From Ferruginibacter sp. (GTDB lineage: Bacteria; Bacteroidota; Bacteroidia; Chitinophagales; Chitinophagaceae), in the NCBI GenBank assembly GCA_025963635.1, contig JAOQAK010000070.1, forward strand, positions 62,001 through 126,000: a stretch of 64,000 nucleotides of DNA, read 5' to 3'. Below the pieces are notes generated by a model. That model saw only the letters and a program-made list of their open reading frames with translations, did not search any database and was not told the origin of the DNA. The translations under genes and the position numbers were made by a program. Shown here piece after piece: positions 36,128 through 45,731 of this stretch. Within the stretch, counting starts at the first letter, position 1; each line of letters starts with the position of its first letter.

Positions 36128-37246
36128 TTACTCCCATCTAAACACCTTAACGGCTACCAGATAAATAATTGCTCCCCATAATAACAGGATACCAATTTCA
36201 TTTTTTACCTCCCATAAATTTTGCCCTTCAAATGCAACTGCCCTCATCGCCGTATTCAAATGAGTTAGTGGTAGTGCCTTTGATATGGGCTGTAACCATT
36301 TTGGAAAAGCTTCCACTGAAAAAAAAGTTCCTCCCAATAAAAACTGTGGGAGCGTCAGCAAATTTGCGAAGGGAGGAATGCTGCTATCACTGGTAGCCAA
36401 TCCGCTCACAATAAATCCTAATCCCATAAATACTACCAGTCCGAGGAAACTTAACACCAGCATTTCCAGCAACGTTTCGAATCCATTAATCAATGTAAAG
36501 CCAAAAAGATATTTACCTGCGATGATGATCACCACGGCAGTGATCATTTGAAATATTATTCTTGCCAACCCTTCGCCCAACACTATGTAAGTACGGCTGA
36601 TGGGCGTGGCGAAAAAGCGTTTTAACACAAGTGTATTTCTCAAATTAAAAAACATAAAAGCCACACCAAATACGCCGGAACTTAACAAAGAAAATCCCAA
36701 TTGCCCGGGCAATATAAAATCGATGGTTTTATATTCCCGTATCACTTCCACATCTCTTTTATAGTCAAAATCCGGCACAGCAAAATTGGGCCGGTCATTG
36801 TATTTTTTATCACTTATTGTATTTACGATGCTATTCACCAGGGGCATAAATTGCGGCCATTTATCATTGCTTGCGCTGGTTGTTGAAATTGAATAAGTAT
36901 ATGCCGGTAATTCAGCTGAATTCTTTTTAATATTGAAAATACCGGTAATTTTCCCTTTCACCAGGTTACTGCGCAGTTCTTTATCGTTTTCAAAACGCAT
37001 AATTTTGAACCGGTTACTGGTTTTTATAGAATCATATAACGCGTTGGCAGTATCACAATCTTTGGCCAGGGCTATTTTGTAAACGGGCACACTGCCATTA
37101 TTACCAACAAAGCCAAATACGAGGATAAAAATAAAAGGAAATGCAAAACTGAAAATCACTGCAGACGGACTTCTAAACTGTGCCTTCAGGCTGGCTTTGG
37201 AAATTGCCAACATGGCTTTTAACTGGCTGTATGATCGCATCTGCAT
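36128..37246 (-). CDS. ABC-2 type transporter permease
   Basis: This 372-residue ABC-2 permease has one N-terminal span (SPSAVIFSFAFPFIFILVFGF), a large extracytoplasmic loop (about 45-175 with the ABC-2 pattern ALAKDCDTANALYDSIKTS...) and five C-terminal spans (LGFSLLSSGVFGVAFMFFNLR, IIFQMITAVVIIIAGKYLFG, LLEMLVLSFLGLVVFMGLGFIVSGLA, a gap with FANLLTLPQFLLGGTFFSVEAFP and a last span before the C-terminus). It needs an ATPase subunit, none of which is in the window. I start at the ATG at 37246; the longer ORF to 37432 would overlap the divergent antitoxin gene and its promoter. It may be in one unit with the SRPBCC gene. Confidence 0.85.
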   Translation of the reverse strand: MQMRSYSQLKAMLAISKASLKAQFRSPSAVIFSFAFPFIFILVFGFVGNNGSVPVYKIALAKDCDTANALYDSIKTSNRFKIMRFENDKELRSNLVKGKITGIFNIKKNSAELPAYTYSISTTSASNDKWPQFMPLVNSIVNTISDKKYNDRPNFAVPDFDYKRDVEVIREYKTIDFILPGQLGFSLLSSGVFGVAFMFFNLRNTLVLKRFFATPISRTYIVLGEGLARIIFQMITAVVIIIAGKYLFGFTLINGFETLLEMLVLSFLGLVVFMGLGFIVSGLATSDSSIPPFANLLTLPQFLLGGTFFSVEAFPKWLQPISKALPLTHLNTAMRAVAFEGQNLWEVKNEIGILLLWGAIIYLVAVKVFRWE

Positions 37247-37292
37247 AAAAAATTGAGGCGTAAAGCTATCGGTAAAAAAAATGTAAAAAAAA

Positions 37293-37324
37293 TTTGGGAG
37301 CCCCCGACAAGTGACGTACCTTTG
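37293..37324 (+). promoter_or_regulatory. Bacteroidota-type promoter of the RES-Xre operon
   Basis: TTTG at 37293-37296 and TACCTTTG at 37317-37324 are separated by 20 bp, matching the -33/-7 pattern of the Bacteroidota primary sigma factor. The transcription start would be near 37330, which excludes the GTG at 37326 and supports the ATG at 37344 as the antitoxin start. Confidence 0.65.
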
Positions 37325-37343
37325 AGTGACAAATGTCGGCGTC

Positions 37344-37802
37344 ATGGAAAAGAACCTCAAAATAAAAAAAACTGGTTTGTATACACAGGCGGGCAATCTG
37401 AACAAAGCTGAAGAGCCTGAAGTGGCCTTCAATAAAACTGTAAGGCCAGGCCCATCTGTAAAAGACTTTACCTACAGCGAATTTAAAAAATTAACTGAAA
37501 AAACTCCTTTTACACAAGCAGAATGGGCTGCGATGCTTCAATTGAGCGAACGAACCTTACAGCGTTATGCAAAAAACAACAGCAGTTTTGCTCCAATTAA
37601 TGCCGAAAGGTTCGTGCATATTAACCAGGTGTTAACACGTGCTAAAAAAGTATTCGGCAGTATCGACGTTTTTTATAATTGGATCCATTCTAATCCACCC
37701 ATGCTGGAAGGCGATCTTTCCTTTTCATCACTTACCTCCTTTGAGGGCATACAAAAAGTATTAACCCAATTAGGCCGCATAGAGCATGGCATCCTTGCAT
37801 GA
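37344..37802 (+). CDS. Xre/ParS-type antitoxin of a RES-Xre toxin-antitoxin pair
   Basis: This 152-residue protein has the MbcA/ParS/Xre antitoxin layout: an N-terminal helix-turn-helix (FTQAEWAAMLQLSERTLQRYAKNN, about 57-80) and a C-terminal DUF2384 domain (ARKVFGS-like RAKKVFGSIDVFYNWIHSNPPMLEGDLSFSSLTSFEGIQKVLTQLGRIEHGILA). Its DNA-binding part normally represses the operon and its C-terminal part blocks the toxin active site. The ATG at 37344 follows the promoter; the stop overlaps the toxin start by ATGA. The first ~30 residues are lysine-rich and poorly conserved. Confidence 0.88.
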   Translation: MEKNLKIKKTGLYTQAGNLNKAEEPEVAFNKTVRPGPSVKDFTYSEFKKLTEKTPFTQAEWAAMLQLSERTLQRYAKNNSSFAPINAERFVHINQVLTRAKKVFGSIDVFYNWIHSNPPMLEGDLSFSSLTSFEGIQKVLTQLGRIEHGILA

Positions 37803-38260
37803 TAGTTTACCGCTTAACAAATGGAGAATATATTAACGACCTGTCGGGTACCGGCGCCAAATTATACGGTGGCCGTTGGAATTCACCGGGTTTGCCGGCA
37901 CTTTATACGGCAGGAAATATCTCCCTTGCAGTTTTAGAAATTTTGGTGCATATCAAATCTTACCGTCGGCCCCTGGATTATCATTTGATTACTATAGAAA
38001 TTCCGGATACTGCAGATCCTGTGACCATCGATCAGCAAAAACTTAAAAAAAGCTGGAAAGACGATATTGCTTACGGGCAATTTATTGGGGATGAGTTTTT
38101 GAATGCCGGGCAGTTTCTATTTTTAAAAGTTCCTTCCGCGATCATCGACCAGGAAAATAATTTCCTTATCAATCCATCGCACCCCGATGCCGGAAAAATA
38201 AAAATCCGGTCTTCCAAAATTTTCATATTTGATAAAAGGCTATACTTAAAAGATGAATAA
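37799..38260 (+). CDS. RES-domain toxin (predicted NAD+-degrading)
   Basis: This 153-residue RES-domain protein has the name-giving conserved Arg, Glu and Ser residues: R5 in VYRL, GGRWNSPG (R26), LYTAGN (Y36) and SLAVLEILVH (E47). The family kills or halts cells by breaking down NAD+, and the adjacent antitoxin prevents this. The overlap with the antitoxin (4 bp) gives coupled translation. Its last 8 bp (ATGAATAA) overlap the start of folK, an odd arrangement in which a toxin gene reads directly into a housekeeping gene. Confidence 0.9.
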   Translation: MIVYRLTNGEYINDLSGTGAKLYGGRWNSPGLPALYTAGNISLAVLEILVHIKSYRRPLDYHLITIEIPDTADPVTIDQQKLKKSWKDDIAYGQFIGDEFLNAGQFLFLKVPSAIIDQENNFLINPSHPDAGKIKIRSSKIFIFDKRLYLKDE

Positions 38261-38732
38261 AACTTTTCTCCTGCTGGGTAGTAATATGGGAAATAGCCTT
38301 GCGCAATTAACAACTGCCATTCATCATATTGAACAAAATACCGGGAAATTAACCGGTCAGTCCGGTCTGTACCTGACCGCAGCGTGGGGCAATACCAACC
38401 AGCCGGATTTTTTAAACCAGGTTGTTGTGGTTGAAACTACGCTTACGGCAGCGGAAACCCTGCACAGTATTTTAAAGATTGAAAAAATGATGGGAAGAGT
38501 AAGAACGGTAAAAAATGCGCCACGAATCATCGACATTGATATATTGTTTTTCAACAACGAAATCATACAACAGAATGATTTGGTTATCCCCCACCCGGAA
38601 ATTCAAAACAGGCGATTTGTATTGATTCCATTGAATGAAATTGCGCCCGGGCTAAAGCACCCGGTGCTGGGGAAAACCATCCGGCAGCTATTAGCAGAAT
38701 GTCCTGACCAACTGGTGGTGAAAAAGTTTTAA
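38253..38732 (+). CDS. folK: 2-amino-4-hydroxy-6-hydroxymethyldihydropteridine diphosphokinase (HPPK)
   Basis: FolK transfers pyrophosphate from ATP to 6-hydroxymethyl-7,8-dihydropterin in folate synthesis. The protein has 159 residues, a normal length. The N-terminus LLLGSNMGN is typical, ILKIEKMMGR is present, and the HPPK signature reads PRIIDIDILFFNNE with the metal-binding D-x-D, followed by IPHPEIQNRRFVLIPLNEIAP. Its ATG lies inside the RES gene (8-bp overlap) and no other start is available, so its translation depends on the toxin-antitoxin message or an internal promoter. The deoxynucleoside kinase gene follows. Confidence 0.96.
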   Translation: MNKTFLLLGSNMGNSLAQLTTAIHHIEQNTGKLTGQSGLYLTAAWGNTNQPDFLNQVVVVETTLTAAETLHSILKIEKMMGRVRTVKNAPRIIDIDILFFNNEIIQQNDLVIPHPEIQNRRFVLIPLNEIAPGLKHPVLGKTIRQLLAECPDQLVVKKF

Positions 38733-38772
38733 TTGTTCAGAAGATAATTCGCTTATTTTGCGTCCTGCAATT

Positions 38773-39405
38773 ATGAAGTATAGTTTTGTAACAATAGAAG
38801 GAAATATCGGTGCCGGTAAAACCACCCTCGCTCATTTATTAAGCAAACATTTTAACGCCCGGCTGATCCTTGAACAATTTGCGGACAACCCATTTCTTCC
38901 AAAATTTTACGAGAATCAACAACAATATGCATTCCCGCTGGAACTGTTTTTTATGGCGGAGCGTTACAAACAGCTGAAAGATCTTTTACAAACAAAAGAT
39001 ATGTTTCAGAATATCACCATTTCAGATTACCTCTTTACCAAATGCCTTTTGTTTGCGAAAGTAAATTTACCGGAAGAGGAGTTCAGGTTATACCAAAAGT
39101 TGTTCGACATTATTAATCCTCAGATTGTGCAGCCGGATATTTTGATTTATTTGCATACGCCGGTAAAAAAACTACAGGAAAATATTAAAAAGCGAAACCG
39201 GCAATATGAACAGGGCATTGCCAACGATTATCTTTTTTCACTGCAGGAAACCTATACACAATATATTAAGCAGCATAATATCAAAACACTTTTTGTAGAT
39301 ACTTCCAATGCTGATTTCCTTGGTAATGAAACGCATTTACGCATCATCATCGATGCACTGGACAAAGAATATGAGAATGGACAGCATTACCTGACTTTGC
39401 CTTAA
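38773..39405 (+). CDS. Deoxynucleoside kinase
   Basis: This 210-residue kinase of the deoxyguanosine/deoxyadenosine kinase group phosphorylates deoxynucleosides for salvage. The P-loop is GNIGAGKT at 10-17, the substrate-binding segment is FLPKFYENQQQYAFPLELFFMAERY, and the acidic DYLFTK (ERS-like region) and KRNRQYEQGI lid loop are present. I use the ATG at 38773; the TTG at 38758 would add MRPAI. In many Bacteroidota the gene follows folK, as here; it is 40 bp after the folK stop. Confidence 0.9.
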   Translation: MKYSFVTIEGNIGAGKTTLAHLLSKHFNARLILEQFADNPFLPKFYENQQQYAFPLELFFMAERYKQLKDLLQTKDMFQNITISDYLFTKCLLFAKVNLPEEEFRLYQKLFDIINPQIVQPDILIYLHTPVKKLQENIKKRNRQYEQGIANDYLFSLQETYTQYIKQHNIKTLFVDTSNADFLGNETHLRIIIDALDKEYENGQHYLTLP

Positions 39406-39485
39406 TTCACATGGGAAATTAAATAGAATCGATCTAAACCGATTGGAACACATTCAATTTATCCGTATACTGGCGATTAGTTTTT

Positions 39486-39494
39486 TAACTTTGC
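39486..39494 (+). promoter_or_regulatory. Candidate -7 box of the MFS gene
   Basis: TAACTTTGC, an exact match to TAnnTTTGC, ends 22 bp before the TTG start at 39516. It supports that start over later ATG codons, which lie inside the first membrane helix. Confidence 0.5.
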
Positions 39495-39515
39495 CCCTTT
39501 ACAAATTTTTTACTA

Positions 39516-40745
39516 TTGAGCAACTCCCCACTAAGCGTTTTAAAAATCACTGAATTCAGGAACTTTATTTTCGGGCGGTTTGTATTTATCATGGGCCTTC
39601 GGATGATGGGTACACTGGTAGCCTGGTGGATGTACGAATTAACCGGCGATGCATTTTACATCGGTATGATCGGGCTGGCGGAAGCGATCCCTGCCGTGCT
39701 GCTGGCCTTATATGCTGGCTATGTAATTGACAGAAGCGAAAAAAGAAGGCTTCTCCTGACCACCGTTTTCCTCTATGCCGTTTGCACACTCATTTTACTG
39801 GGTACTTCCACACATTGGTTTAGCGGGCATTTTGGCAACAAGCTTATTATCATCGCCATTTATACGGTTATTTTTATTACCGGTGCCATCAGGGCTTTCT
39901 CTGGTCCGAGTTTTAGCGCTATCATTGCATCCCTAGTTCCTAAAAATTTACTGATAACGGCATCGCAGTTGAGCTCTACGAGTTGGCTGATCGCCAGTAT
40001 TTCAGGGCATGCGATGGCTGGTTTTTTAATTGCCTGGCTGCACGTTACCGGAACCTTCATAGTGATCGCCACTGTTATTTTTACCGGATTGTTCTTACTG
40101 TCAAAATTAAAATCCAAACCTCCCGGCATCAGTGCAGAAAAGAAAACGCTGGAAGCAGTAGCCGAAGGATTAAAATTTGTTTTTAAAACCAAGGAAGTAT
40201 TGGGAGCCATCACCCTGGATCTTTTTGCGGTACTGTTCGGAGGAGCAGTTGCGATGGTACCTGTATATGCAAAAGATATTTTACATGTAGGTCCCATCGG
40301 TTTCGGGTGGTTGAATGCCGCCTCTGATATCGGTTGTATATCAATGGTAATAGGCCTCACACTCAGCCCCATGAAAAGACGGCAGGGTATTAAATTGTTA
40401 TTTGCTGTAGCAGGGTTCGGACTTTGCATCATCATTTTTGGCATTTCAAAATGGTACTGGCTGTCATTTGCCGCCCTGGTAACGGCCGGTATCTGCGATG
40501 GATTAAGTGTGGTGGTGAGAGGAAATATTATGCAGTTAAAAACTCCCGACGAACTTCGTGGAAGAGTGATGAGTGTAAATTCGATGTTCATCAATTCCTC
40601 GAACGAAATTGGCCAGTTTGAGAGTGGCGTGGCGGCTAAGCTGATGGGCATTATTCCTTCAGTAGTATTTGGCGGATGCATGACCATTTTAGTTGTGGTA
40701 GCTACCTGGATAAAAGCGCCAAGATTGAAGAAGCTTGAGTATTAG
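39516..40745 (+). CDS. MFS transporter (PF05977/EntS-like)
   Basis: This 409-residue major-facilitator protein has 12 predicted spans, with the ELTGDAFYIGMIGLAEAIPAVLLALYAGYVIDRSEKRRLLL motif (the cytoplasmic loop 2-3 R-K-R signature) and a second-half copy QGIKLLF. The N-terminus LSVLKITEFRNFIFGRFVFIMG is typical of the enterobactin-exporter-like group. The substrate is unknown. It starts with TTG at 39516. It has no partner genes; the next gene is MBL-fold. Confidence 0.88.
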   Translation: MSNSPLSVLKITEFRNFIFGRFVFIMGLRMMGTLVAWWMYELTGDAFYIGMIGLAEAIPAVLLALYAGYVIDRSEKRRLLLTTVFLYAVCTLILLGTSTHWFSGHFGNKLIIIAIYTVIFITGAIRAFSGPSFSAIIASLVPKNLLITASQLSSTSWLIASISGHAMAGFLIAWLHVTGTFIVIATVIFTGLFLLSKLKSKPPGISAEKKTLEAVAEGLKFVFKTKEVLGAITLDLFAVLFGGAVAMVPVYAKDILHVGPIGFGWLNAASDIGCISMVIGLTLSPMKRRQGIKLLFAVAGFGLCIIIFGISKWYWLSFAALVTAGICDGLSVVVRGNIMQLKTPDELRGRVMSVNSMFINSSNEIGQFESGVAAKLMGIIPSVVFGGCMTILVVVATWIKAPRLKKLEY

Positions 40746-40938
40746 CTCCCCCGCTCCCAAGGGGGGTTCTGGAACCATTAAAATTGCTGTCGATTTTACA
40801 AATAGATGTGTATGATTATCTGAGTTGCTTGTTTTGTCCGCTTTCTTTACCCGTGACCTCCTGAGTAAAATTTCGTTACTAATGCCGGAAATTTATTAAT
40901 CGATTATTTGTAACTTCCTTTCCATTTAAATTATCATT

Positions 40939-41838
40939 ATGCAACGAAGAAGTTTCTTACGCAATAGCAGCCTTACATTGGCCAGTCTTGCCTTTCTGAG
41001 TAATAAAACCATCGCACAGTTGTTGTCTGATCCAGCCTGGAAGATAAAAATGCTGACAAGGGAAATCGGTGTTTTTACGGAGAAGGGCGGCACCATTGTT
41101 TTTATGTTATCGAAAGATGGTATTGTAGTGGTCGATTCACAATTCCCTGAACAATCTCAGCACCTGGTGGATGAATTGAAAAAGCAATCCAGCCAACCCT
41201 TCCGCTTATTGATCAACACCCATCACCATGGCGATCATACTGCTGGTAATATTACTTTTAAAGGGATGGTGGCACATGTACTGGCCCACGAAAATTCTAA
41301 AAAGAACCAGGAAAGAGTGGCTAAAGAAAAGAAGAATGAAGATCAGCAATTGTATCCCGACCAGGTATATACCACCACCTGGTGCGAAAAAATAGGTAAG
41401 GAAGAAATTTGCCTTCAGTACTTTGGAGCCGGCCATACTGATGGCGACAGTTTTGTACATTTTACAAAGGCGGATATTGTTCATGTGGGGGACCTTGTAT
41501 TTAACAGGCGGCATCCTTTTGTTGACAGGAGCGCCGGAGCAAATATCAGCAGCTGGATAAAAGTACTTGACAAAGCTGGCACTAGCTTCAACAATAAAAC
41601 AAAATTTGTTTGCGGCCATGCCGCAGAAGGATATGATATTGTACTAACCAAGGCTGATCTTTCTTTATTTGGCGAGTACCTGGGCAAAACCCTGCAATTT
41701 GTGGAGGGAGAAATAAAGGCTGGCAAAACAAGAGAGGAAATCTTAAAAAACCCATCGATACCAGGCGCACCTGAATGGAAAGGAGATGGGATCGACCGGC
41801 CGTTAGGCGCGGCTTTTGATGAATTGTCGGCCAGGTGA
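40939..41838 (+). CDS. MBL-fold metallo-hydrolase with Tat-like signal
   Basis: This 299-residue metallo-beta-lactamase-fold protein has a twin-arginine-like start, RRSFLRNSSLTLASLAFLS, and is probably exported folded. The metal-binding motif THHHGDHTAGN (H95, H97, D99, H100) is intact, with further ligands in GAGHTDGDS (H, D) and FVCGHAAEG (H). The broad family hydrolyses esters, lactams, thioesters and nucleic acids, and the substrate cannot be predicted. It is monocistronic; the stop lies in the left arm of an inverted repeat. Confidence 0.88.
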   Translation: MQRRSFLRNSSLTLASLAFLSNKTIAQLLSDPAWKIKMLTREIGVFTEKGGTIVFMLSKDGIVVVDSQFPEQSQHLVDELKKQSSQPFRLLINTHHHGDHTAGNITFKGMVAHVLAHENSKKNQERVAKEKKNEDQQLYPDQVYTTTWCEKIGKEEICLQYFGAGHTDGDSFVHFTKADIVHVGDLVFNRRHPFVDRSAGANISSWIKVLDKAGTSFNNKTKFVCGHAAEGYDIVLTKADLSLFGEYLGKTLQFVEGEIKAGKTREEILKNPSIPGAPEWKGDGIDRPLGAAFDELSAR

Positions 41839-41962
41839 TCGTGAATGGTGAATCGTCAATCATCAATCGTGAATTGTCAATGACCACTTTGCCTTTTGCC
41901 CATTGCCTATTGACTATTGCCGTTTTACTATTGACCATTGCCGATCGCCCATTCACGATCAC
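41835..41962. repeat. Short-word repeat region with 14-bp inverted arms between convergent genes
   Basis: Perfect 14-bp inverted arms GTGATCGTGAATGG (41835-41848) and CCATTCACGATCAC (41949-41962). Each overlaps the stop codon of the adjacent convergent gene. The interior is built of recurring 6-8-base words (ATCGTCAAT, TCAATCG, CCATTGCC, TATTGACTATTG) on both strands. No gene is supported here. Confidence 0.7.
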
Positions 41963-42444
41963 TTTCCCATTGCCATCAACTTTTCAATCACATAATAGGT
42001 AATCGGGCAAAATGTGGAGTTTTTCAGAGCCATTGGCTGGCGCTTCAGTAAAAAATCTTCATCGGTATAGGGAAAACGCTCGCAGTCTGAGGGACGTACA
42101 TCGTAAATAGTGCAATAATTGTCTGCACCCAAGAAAGAACAGGGAGCAGCCCGCATTACATAATCTCCCTCTTCATCTACCCGTAAGTAATTATTGATGA
42201 GATCGCCATCTTTCATTTTTAGATATTTGGCAATCCGTTTAATGTCAGGTGTTTTAAACCTTGGAGAGTATCCTTTGCAGCAATTACCACATTGAAGGCA
42301 ATCGATTTTAACAAAAGCTTCTTCATTGAGATCGGGCAGTGCTTTTAAAACAGTATTTTTATCGGCCCTGTGGAGATAATTTTTATATAATTTTTGTCGT
42401 TCCCCGGATTTTTTTTCCCAGGCTCTTAAAAGTTCTTCGCTCAT
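41959..42444 (-). CDS. YkgJ-family cysteine-cluster protein
   Basis: This 161-residue protein has the cysteine arrangement of the YkgJ (zinc- or iron-chelating) family: C-x-x-C-G-x-C-C (KIDCLQCGNCCKGY, about 48-61), then PCSFLGADNYCTIYDVRPSDCERFP with further Cys. These usually bind a metal or Fe-S cluster; the role is not established. There is no signal peptide. It is convergent with the MBL-fold gene. Confidence 0.9.
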   Translation of the reverse strand: MSEELLRAWEKKSGERQKLYKNYLHRADKNTVLKALPDLNEEAFVKIDCLQCGNCCKGYSPRFKTPDIKRIAKYLKMKDGDLINNYLRVDEEGDYVMRAAPCSFLGADNYCTIYDVRPSDCERFPYTDEDFLLKRQPMALKNSTFCPITYYVIEKLMAMGK

Positions 42445-42820
42445 AATAATTTGTATACTTTAATCTTTGTCCTGGAAGTGAAGGGAAAGAAGGCGAAGTG
42501 ATCGCTCATAAGATCATTATGGACATGTATCGTCATAATCTATATCCTGCTCCACATTTTTCCACCGTTGCAAAGTAACGAACATATTAGCACCAAATCT
42601 TGTTGTGTTCATGTAATTTTGCAGCGTTAAATTTGTATGAACAGCGTTTTAACGTTTTTTGGAGACCAATTTTTATTTATCCAGTTCATTATCACGCCTT
42701 TCCGATAATTGTTCCGCAGACAGCTCACAAAAGCTGGAAAAGTAAAAGTGAGTGACACAACGATGTTGATCAATGCACTTCTGTTCGTACCCAGGCTTTC
42801 AAATAATCATTATAAAAAAT
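42445..42820 (+). other. Long gcvP upstream region with one dispersed repeat
   Basis: This 376-bp spacer lies between the divergent YkgJ-family gene and gcvP. It contains a dispersed ~45-bp repeat copy (42722-42765, minus orientation) and the promoter-like boxes listed separately. The tandem-aptamer pattern of a glycine riboswitch was looked for and not seen. No ORF is supported. Confidence 0.5.
42614..42635 (+). promoter_or_regulatory. Two overlapping candidate -7 boxes upstream of gcvP
   Basis: TAATTTTGC (42614-42622) and TAAATTTG (42628-42635) both match the TAnnTTTG consensus. Either would leave a leader of about 180 nt before the ATG at 42821, so other promoters closer to the gene are possible. 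Confidence 0.35.
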
Positions 42821-45709
42821 ATGAATCTTTTCGAAAAACAACAGAATGAATTTTCAGGCAGGCATATTGGTCCCAATAAAACCGACACAACAGCAATGCT
42901 TTCGGAAATAGGTGTAAGCTCTTTAGAAGAACTGATCAGCAAAACTATTCCCGACAATATCAGGATAAAAAGCGATCTGGACATCCCACCGGCGGTGAGT
43001 GAGTTTGAATATTTGAATGAATTGCAAAAGGTGGCGGCCAAAAACAAAATCTTTAAAAGCTATATCGGCCAGGGATATTATGATACGATCACCCCCTCTG
43101 TTATTTTGCGAAATGTTTTTGAAAACCCGGGCTGGTACACCGCATACACACCGTACCAGGCAGAAATTGCGCAGGGCCGGCTTGAAAGCCTGCTGAATTA
43201 TCAAACCATGGTAAGCGACCTGACTGCTTTACCGATCGCCAATGCAAGTTTGCTGGACGAAGGCACAGCCGCTGCAGAAGCCATGGCAATGTTGTTCAAT
43301 TATAAAAATAAAAATCACGACCATATTACGGCTCCAAAGTTTTTTGTGGACGAAAAAGTTTTCGGACAAACAAAAGACATATTAATTACAAGGGCGGCTC
43401 CTATCGGTGTTGAATTGGTGTTTGGCGATTTCAACAGCATGGAACTGGATGAATTGTACTTTGGGGCCATTGTACAATACCCGGATAGTGATGGAGCTGT
43501 CACCGACTTTCGAAGCTTTATTAACGGTGCACATGCTGTGAACGCGATGGTGGTGATGGCTACTGACCTGCTGGCGCTTACTTTGCTAACCCCTCCCGGC
43601 GAACTGGGAGCCGATGTTGCCATTGGCTCTTCCCAAAGATTGGGCGTTCCAATGGGCTTCGGCGGACCACATGCAGCTTTTTTTGCTACAAAAGATGAAT
43701 TTAAGCGCAATATTCCTGGTAGAATTATAGGCGTAAGTGTAGATGCACAGGGAAACCGTTGTTTACGCATGGCACTGCAAACGAGGGAACAGCATATCAG
43801 GAGAGAAAAAGCCACCAGTAATATTTGTACTGCCCAGGCTTTACTGAGCAATATGGCTGCCTTCTACGTAATCTTTCATGGTGCCGCAGGCTTGAAGAAT
43901 ATTGCGAAAAGAGTGCATTTACTAACATCACAATTGGAAAATGAGTTGGCAGCATTGGGTGTTGAACAACTCAATGCGTTTTGGTTTGATACTTTTAAAA
44001 TAAAAGTGGCGGATGTGGCCCGGTTGAAAGCAGTTGCTGAACAGCATGAAATGAATTTCAACTATTTCAATGATGGGACGGTCGGGATAAGTTTAGATGA
44101 AACCACCACTAAGGCCGATGTCCATCAAATCGCCATGGTTTTTGCCGAAGCGAACAATAAGGCGATTACTACTTCACAGCCAGCAGAAACCGCGTCCTAC
44201 CAATTTCCGGAGGAATTCAAAAGAACCAGCTCGTTTTTATTGCATCCTGTTTTTAATACGCACCACAGCGAAAGCCAGATGATGCGTTACATCAAATTCT
44301 TGGAGAATAAAGACTTAAGTCTTAATACATCCATGATCAGTTTGGGCAGCTGCACCATGAAACTGAACGCGGCTTCTGAATTAATTCCGGTGAGCTGGCC
44401 GGCCTTTAGCAGGATGCATCCATTTGCTCCTGCAGATCAAACCCTTGGTTATCAACAGGTAATCTCTGAATTGGAAAATTACTTAAGTGTTATCACGGGT
44501 TTTGCTGCTACTTCTTTACAGCCGAATAGTGGTGCACAAGGCGAATTTACCGGTTTGCTGACCATCCGGGCGTATCACACATCAAGAAATGAAGCCCATC
44601 GAAACGTGGTGTTGATACCGATCTCTGCCCATGGCACCAATCCTGCAAGTGCGGTAATGGCCGGAATGAAAGTGGTGGTGACCAAATGTGATGAAGCTGG
44701 AAACATAGATGTGGCTGATCTGAAAGAAAAAGCTGAAGAACATAAAAATAACCTTGCGGCCCTGATGGTGACCTATCCTTCCACCCATGGTGTTTTTGAA
44801 GAAAGTATCCGGGAAATTTGCGACATCATTCACCAGCACGGAGGACAGGTTTATATGGATGGTGCCAACATGAATGCACAGGTAGGATTAACCAGTCCGG
44901 GATTGATTGGGGCGGACGTATGTCATTTGAACCTGCACAAAACCTTTGCGATACCTCATGGCGGCGGCGGACCTGGTATTGGGCCCATTTGTGTAGCCAA
45001 ACAATTGGTGCCTTTCCTGCCAGGTCATGTTAAGATAGAAAATGGCGCCAGCAACACACACGCCGTCAGTGCTGCACCTTATGGCAGTGCAAGCATCCTG
45101 CTGATCAGCTATGCGTATATCAAGATGCTGGGTACAAACGGTGTACGGAATGCTACGGAATATGCAATATTGAATGCCAATTATATGAAAGTAAGATTGG
45201 AGAAGTATTACAAGATTTTGTATTCAGGTAAAAATGGTACAGCTGCCCACGAATTTATAGTTGACCTCCGACCTTTTAAAACAAGTGCCGGTGTTGAGGC
45301 AGAAGACGTTGCCAAAAGATTGATGGATTATGGTTTCCATGCGCCCACACTTTCTTTCCCGGTGGCAGGTACTTTAATGATTGAACCCACCGAAAGTGAA
45401 GATAAAGCGGAACTGGACCGTTTTTGTGATGCATTAATTGCTATTTACCAGGAAATAAAGGCAATTGAAGAAGGCGTGGCTGATAAAAAAGACAATGTTT
45501 TAAAAAATGCCCCGCATACCCAGGGCGTGATTTGTGCGGATGAATGGGCGAAGCCGTATTCACGGCAACAGGCCGCTTTTCCGCTGCCTTATGTAAGGGA
45601 AAATAAATTTTGGCCAAGTGTGAGCAGGGTAAACAATACTTATGGCGACCGCAATCTCATTTGCACCTGCGAACCTACAGAAAGCTATCTCGAGCCGGTG
45701 CTAGGTTAG
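42821..45709 (+). CDS. gcvP: Glycine dehydrogenase (decarboxylating), P-protein
   Basis: GcvP decarboxylates glycine and transfers the aminomethyl group to the lipoyl arm of the H-protein in the glycine cleavage system. The protein has 962 residues, a normal length for the single-chain form. The PLP lysine K707 is in [17 protein letters not shown]; other marks are FSGRHIGP at the N-terminus, GSCTMKLNA and the NSGAQGEF segment. I start at the ATG at 42821, as [15 protein letters not shown] follows directly; a TTG at 42773 would add 16 unlikely residues. gcvT and gcvH are not in the window. A terminator follows 22 bp after the stop. Confidence 0.97.
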   Translation: MNLFEKQQNEFSGRHIGPNKTDTTAMLSEIGVSSLEELISKTIPDNIRIKSDLDIPPAVSEFEYLNELQKVAAKNKIFKSYIGQGYYDTITPSVILRNVFENPGWYTAYTPYQAEIAQGRLESLLNYQTMVSDLTALPIANASLLDEGTAAAEAMAMLFNYKNKNHDHITAPKFFVDEKVFGQTKDILITRAAPIGVELVFGDFNSMELDELYFGAIVQYPDSDGAVTDFRSFINGAHAVNAMVVMATDLLALTLLTPPGELGADVAIGSSQRLGVPMGFGGPHAAFFATKDEFKRNIPGRIIGVSVDAQGNRCLRMALQTREQHIRREKATSNICTAQALLSNMAAFYVIFHGAAGLKNIAKRVHLLTSQLENELAALGVEQLNAFWFDTFKIKVADVARLKAVAEQHEMNFNYFNDGTVGISLDETTTKADVHQIAMVFAEANNKAITTSQPAETASYQFPEEFKRTSSFLLHPVFNTHHSESQMMRYIKFLENKDLSLNTSMISLGSCTMKLNAASELIPVSWPAFSRMHPFAPADQTLGYQQVISELENYLSVITGFAATSLQPNSGAQGEFTGLLTIRAYHTSRNEAHRNVVLIPISAHGTNPASAVMAGMKVVVTKCDEAGNIDVADLKEKAEEHKNNLAALMVTYPSTHGVFEESIREICDIIHQHGGQVYMDGANMNAQVGLTSPGLIGADVCHLNLHKTFAIPHGGGGPGIGPICVAKQLVPFLPGHVKIENGASNTHAVSAAPYGSASILLISYAYIKMLGTNGVRNATEYAILNANYMKVRLEKYYKILYSGKNGTAAHEFIVDLRPFKTSAGVEAEDVAKRLMDYGFHAPTLSFPVAGTLMIEPTESEDKAELDRFCDALIAIYQEIKAIEEGVADKKDNVLKNAPHTQGVICADEWAKPYSRQQAAFPLPYVRENKFWPSVSRVNNTYGDRNLICTCEPTESYLEPVLG

Positions 45710-45731
45710 TGACTGCTACATATTGTTCCGT

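Noticed and set aside
37326-37343. GTG start for the Xre antitoxin
   Set aside because: It lies within a few bases of the -7 box, upstream of the likely transcription start; ATG at 37344 is preferred.
39860-40687. 275-residue ORF opposite the MFS gene
   Set aside because: Shadow of a membrane-protein gene; no recognisable family.
40744-40775. C-rich/G-rich hairpin after the MFS stop as a terminator
   Set aside because: Pairs CCCCC/GGGGG but has no T-run, so it was not listed.
42445-42820. Glycine riboswitch before gcvP
   Set aside because: I saw no tandem aptamer-like conserved stems in this leader.
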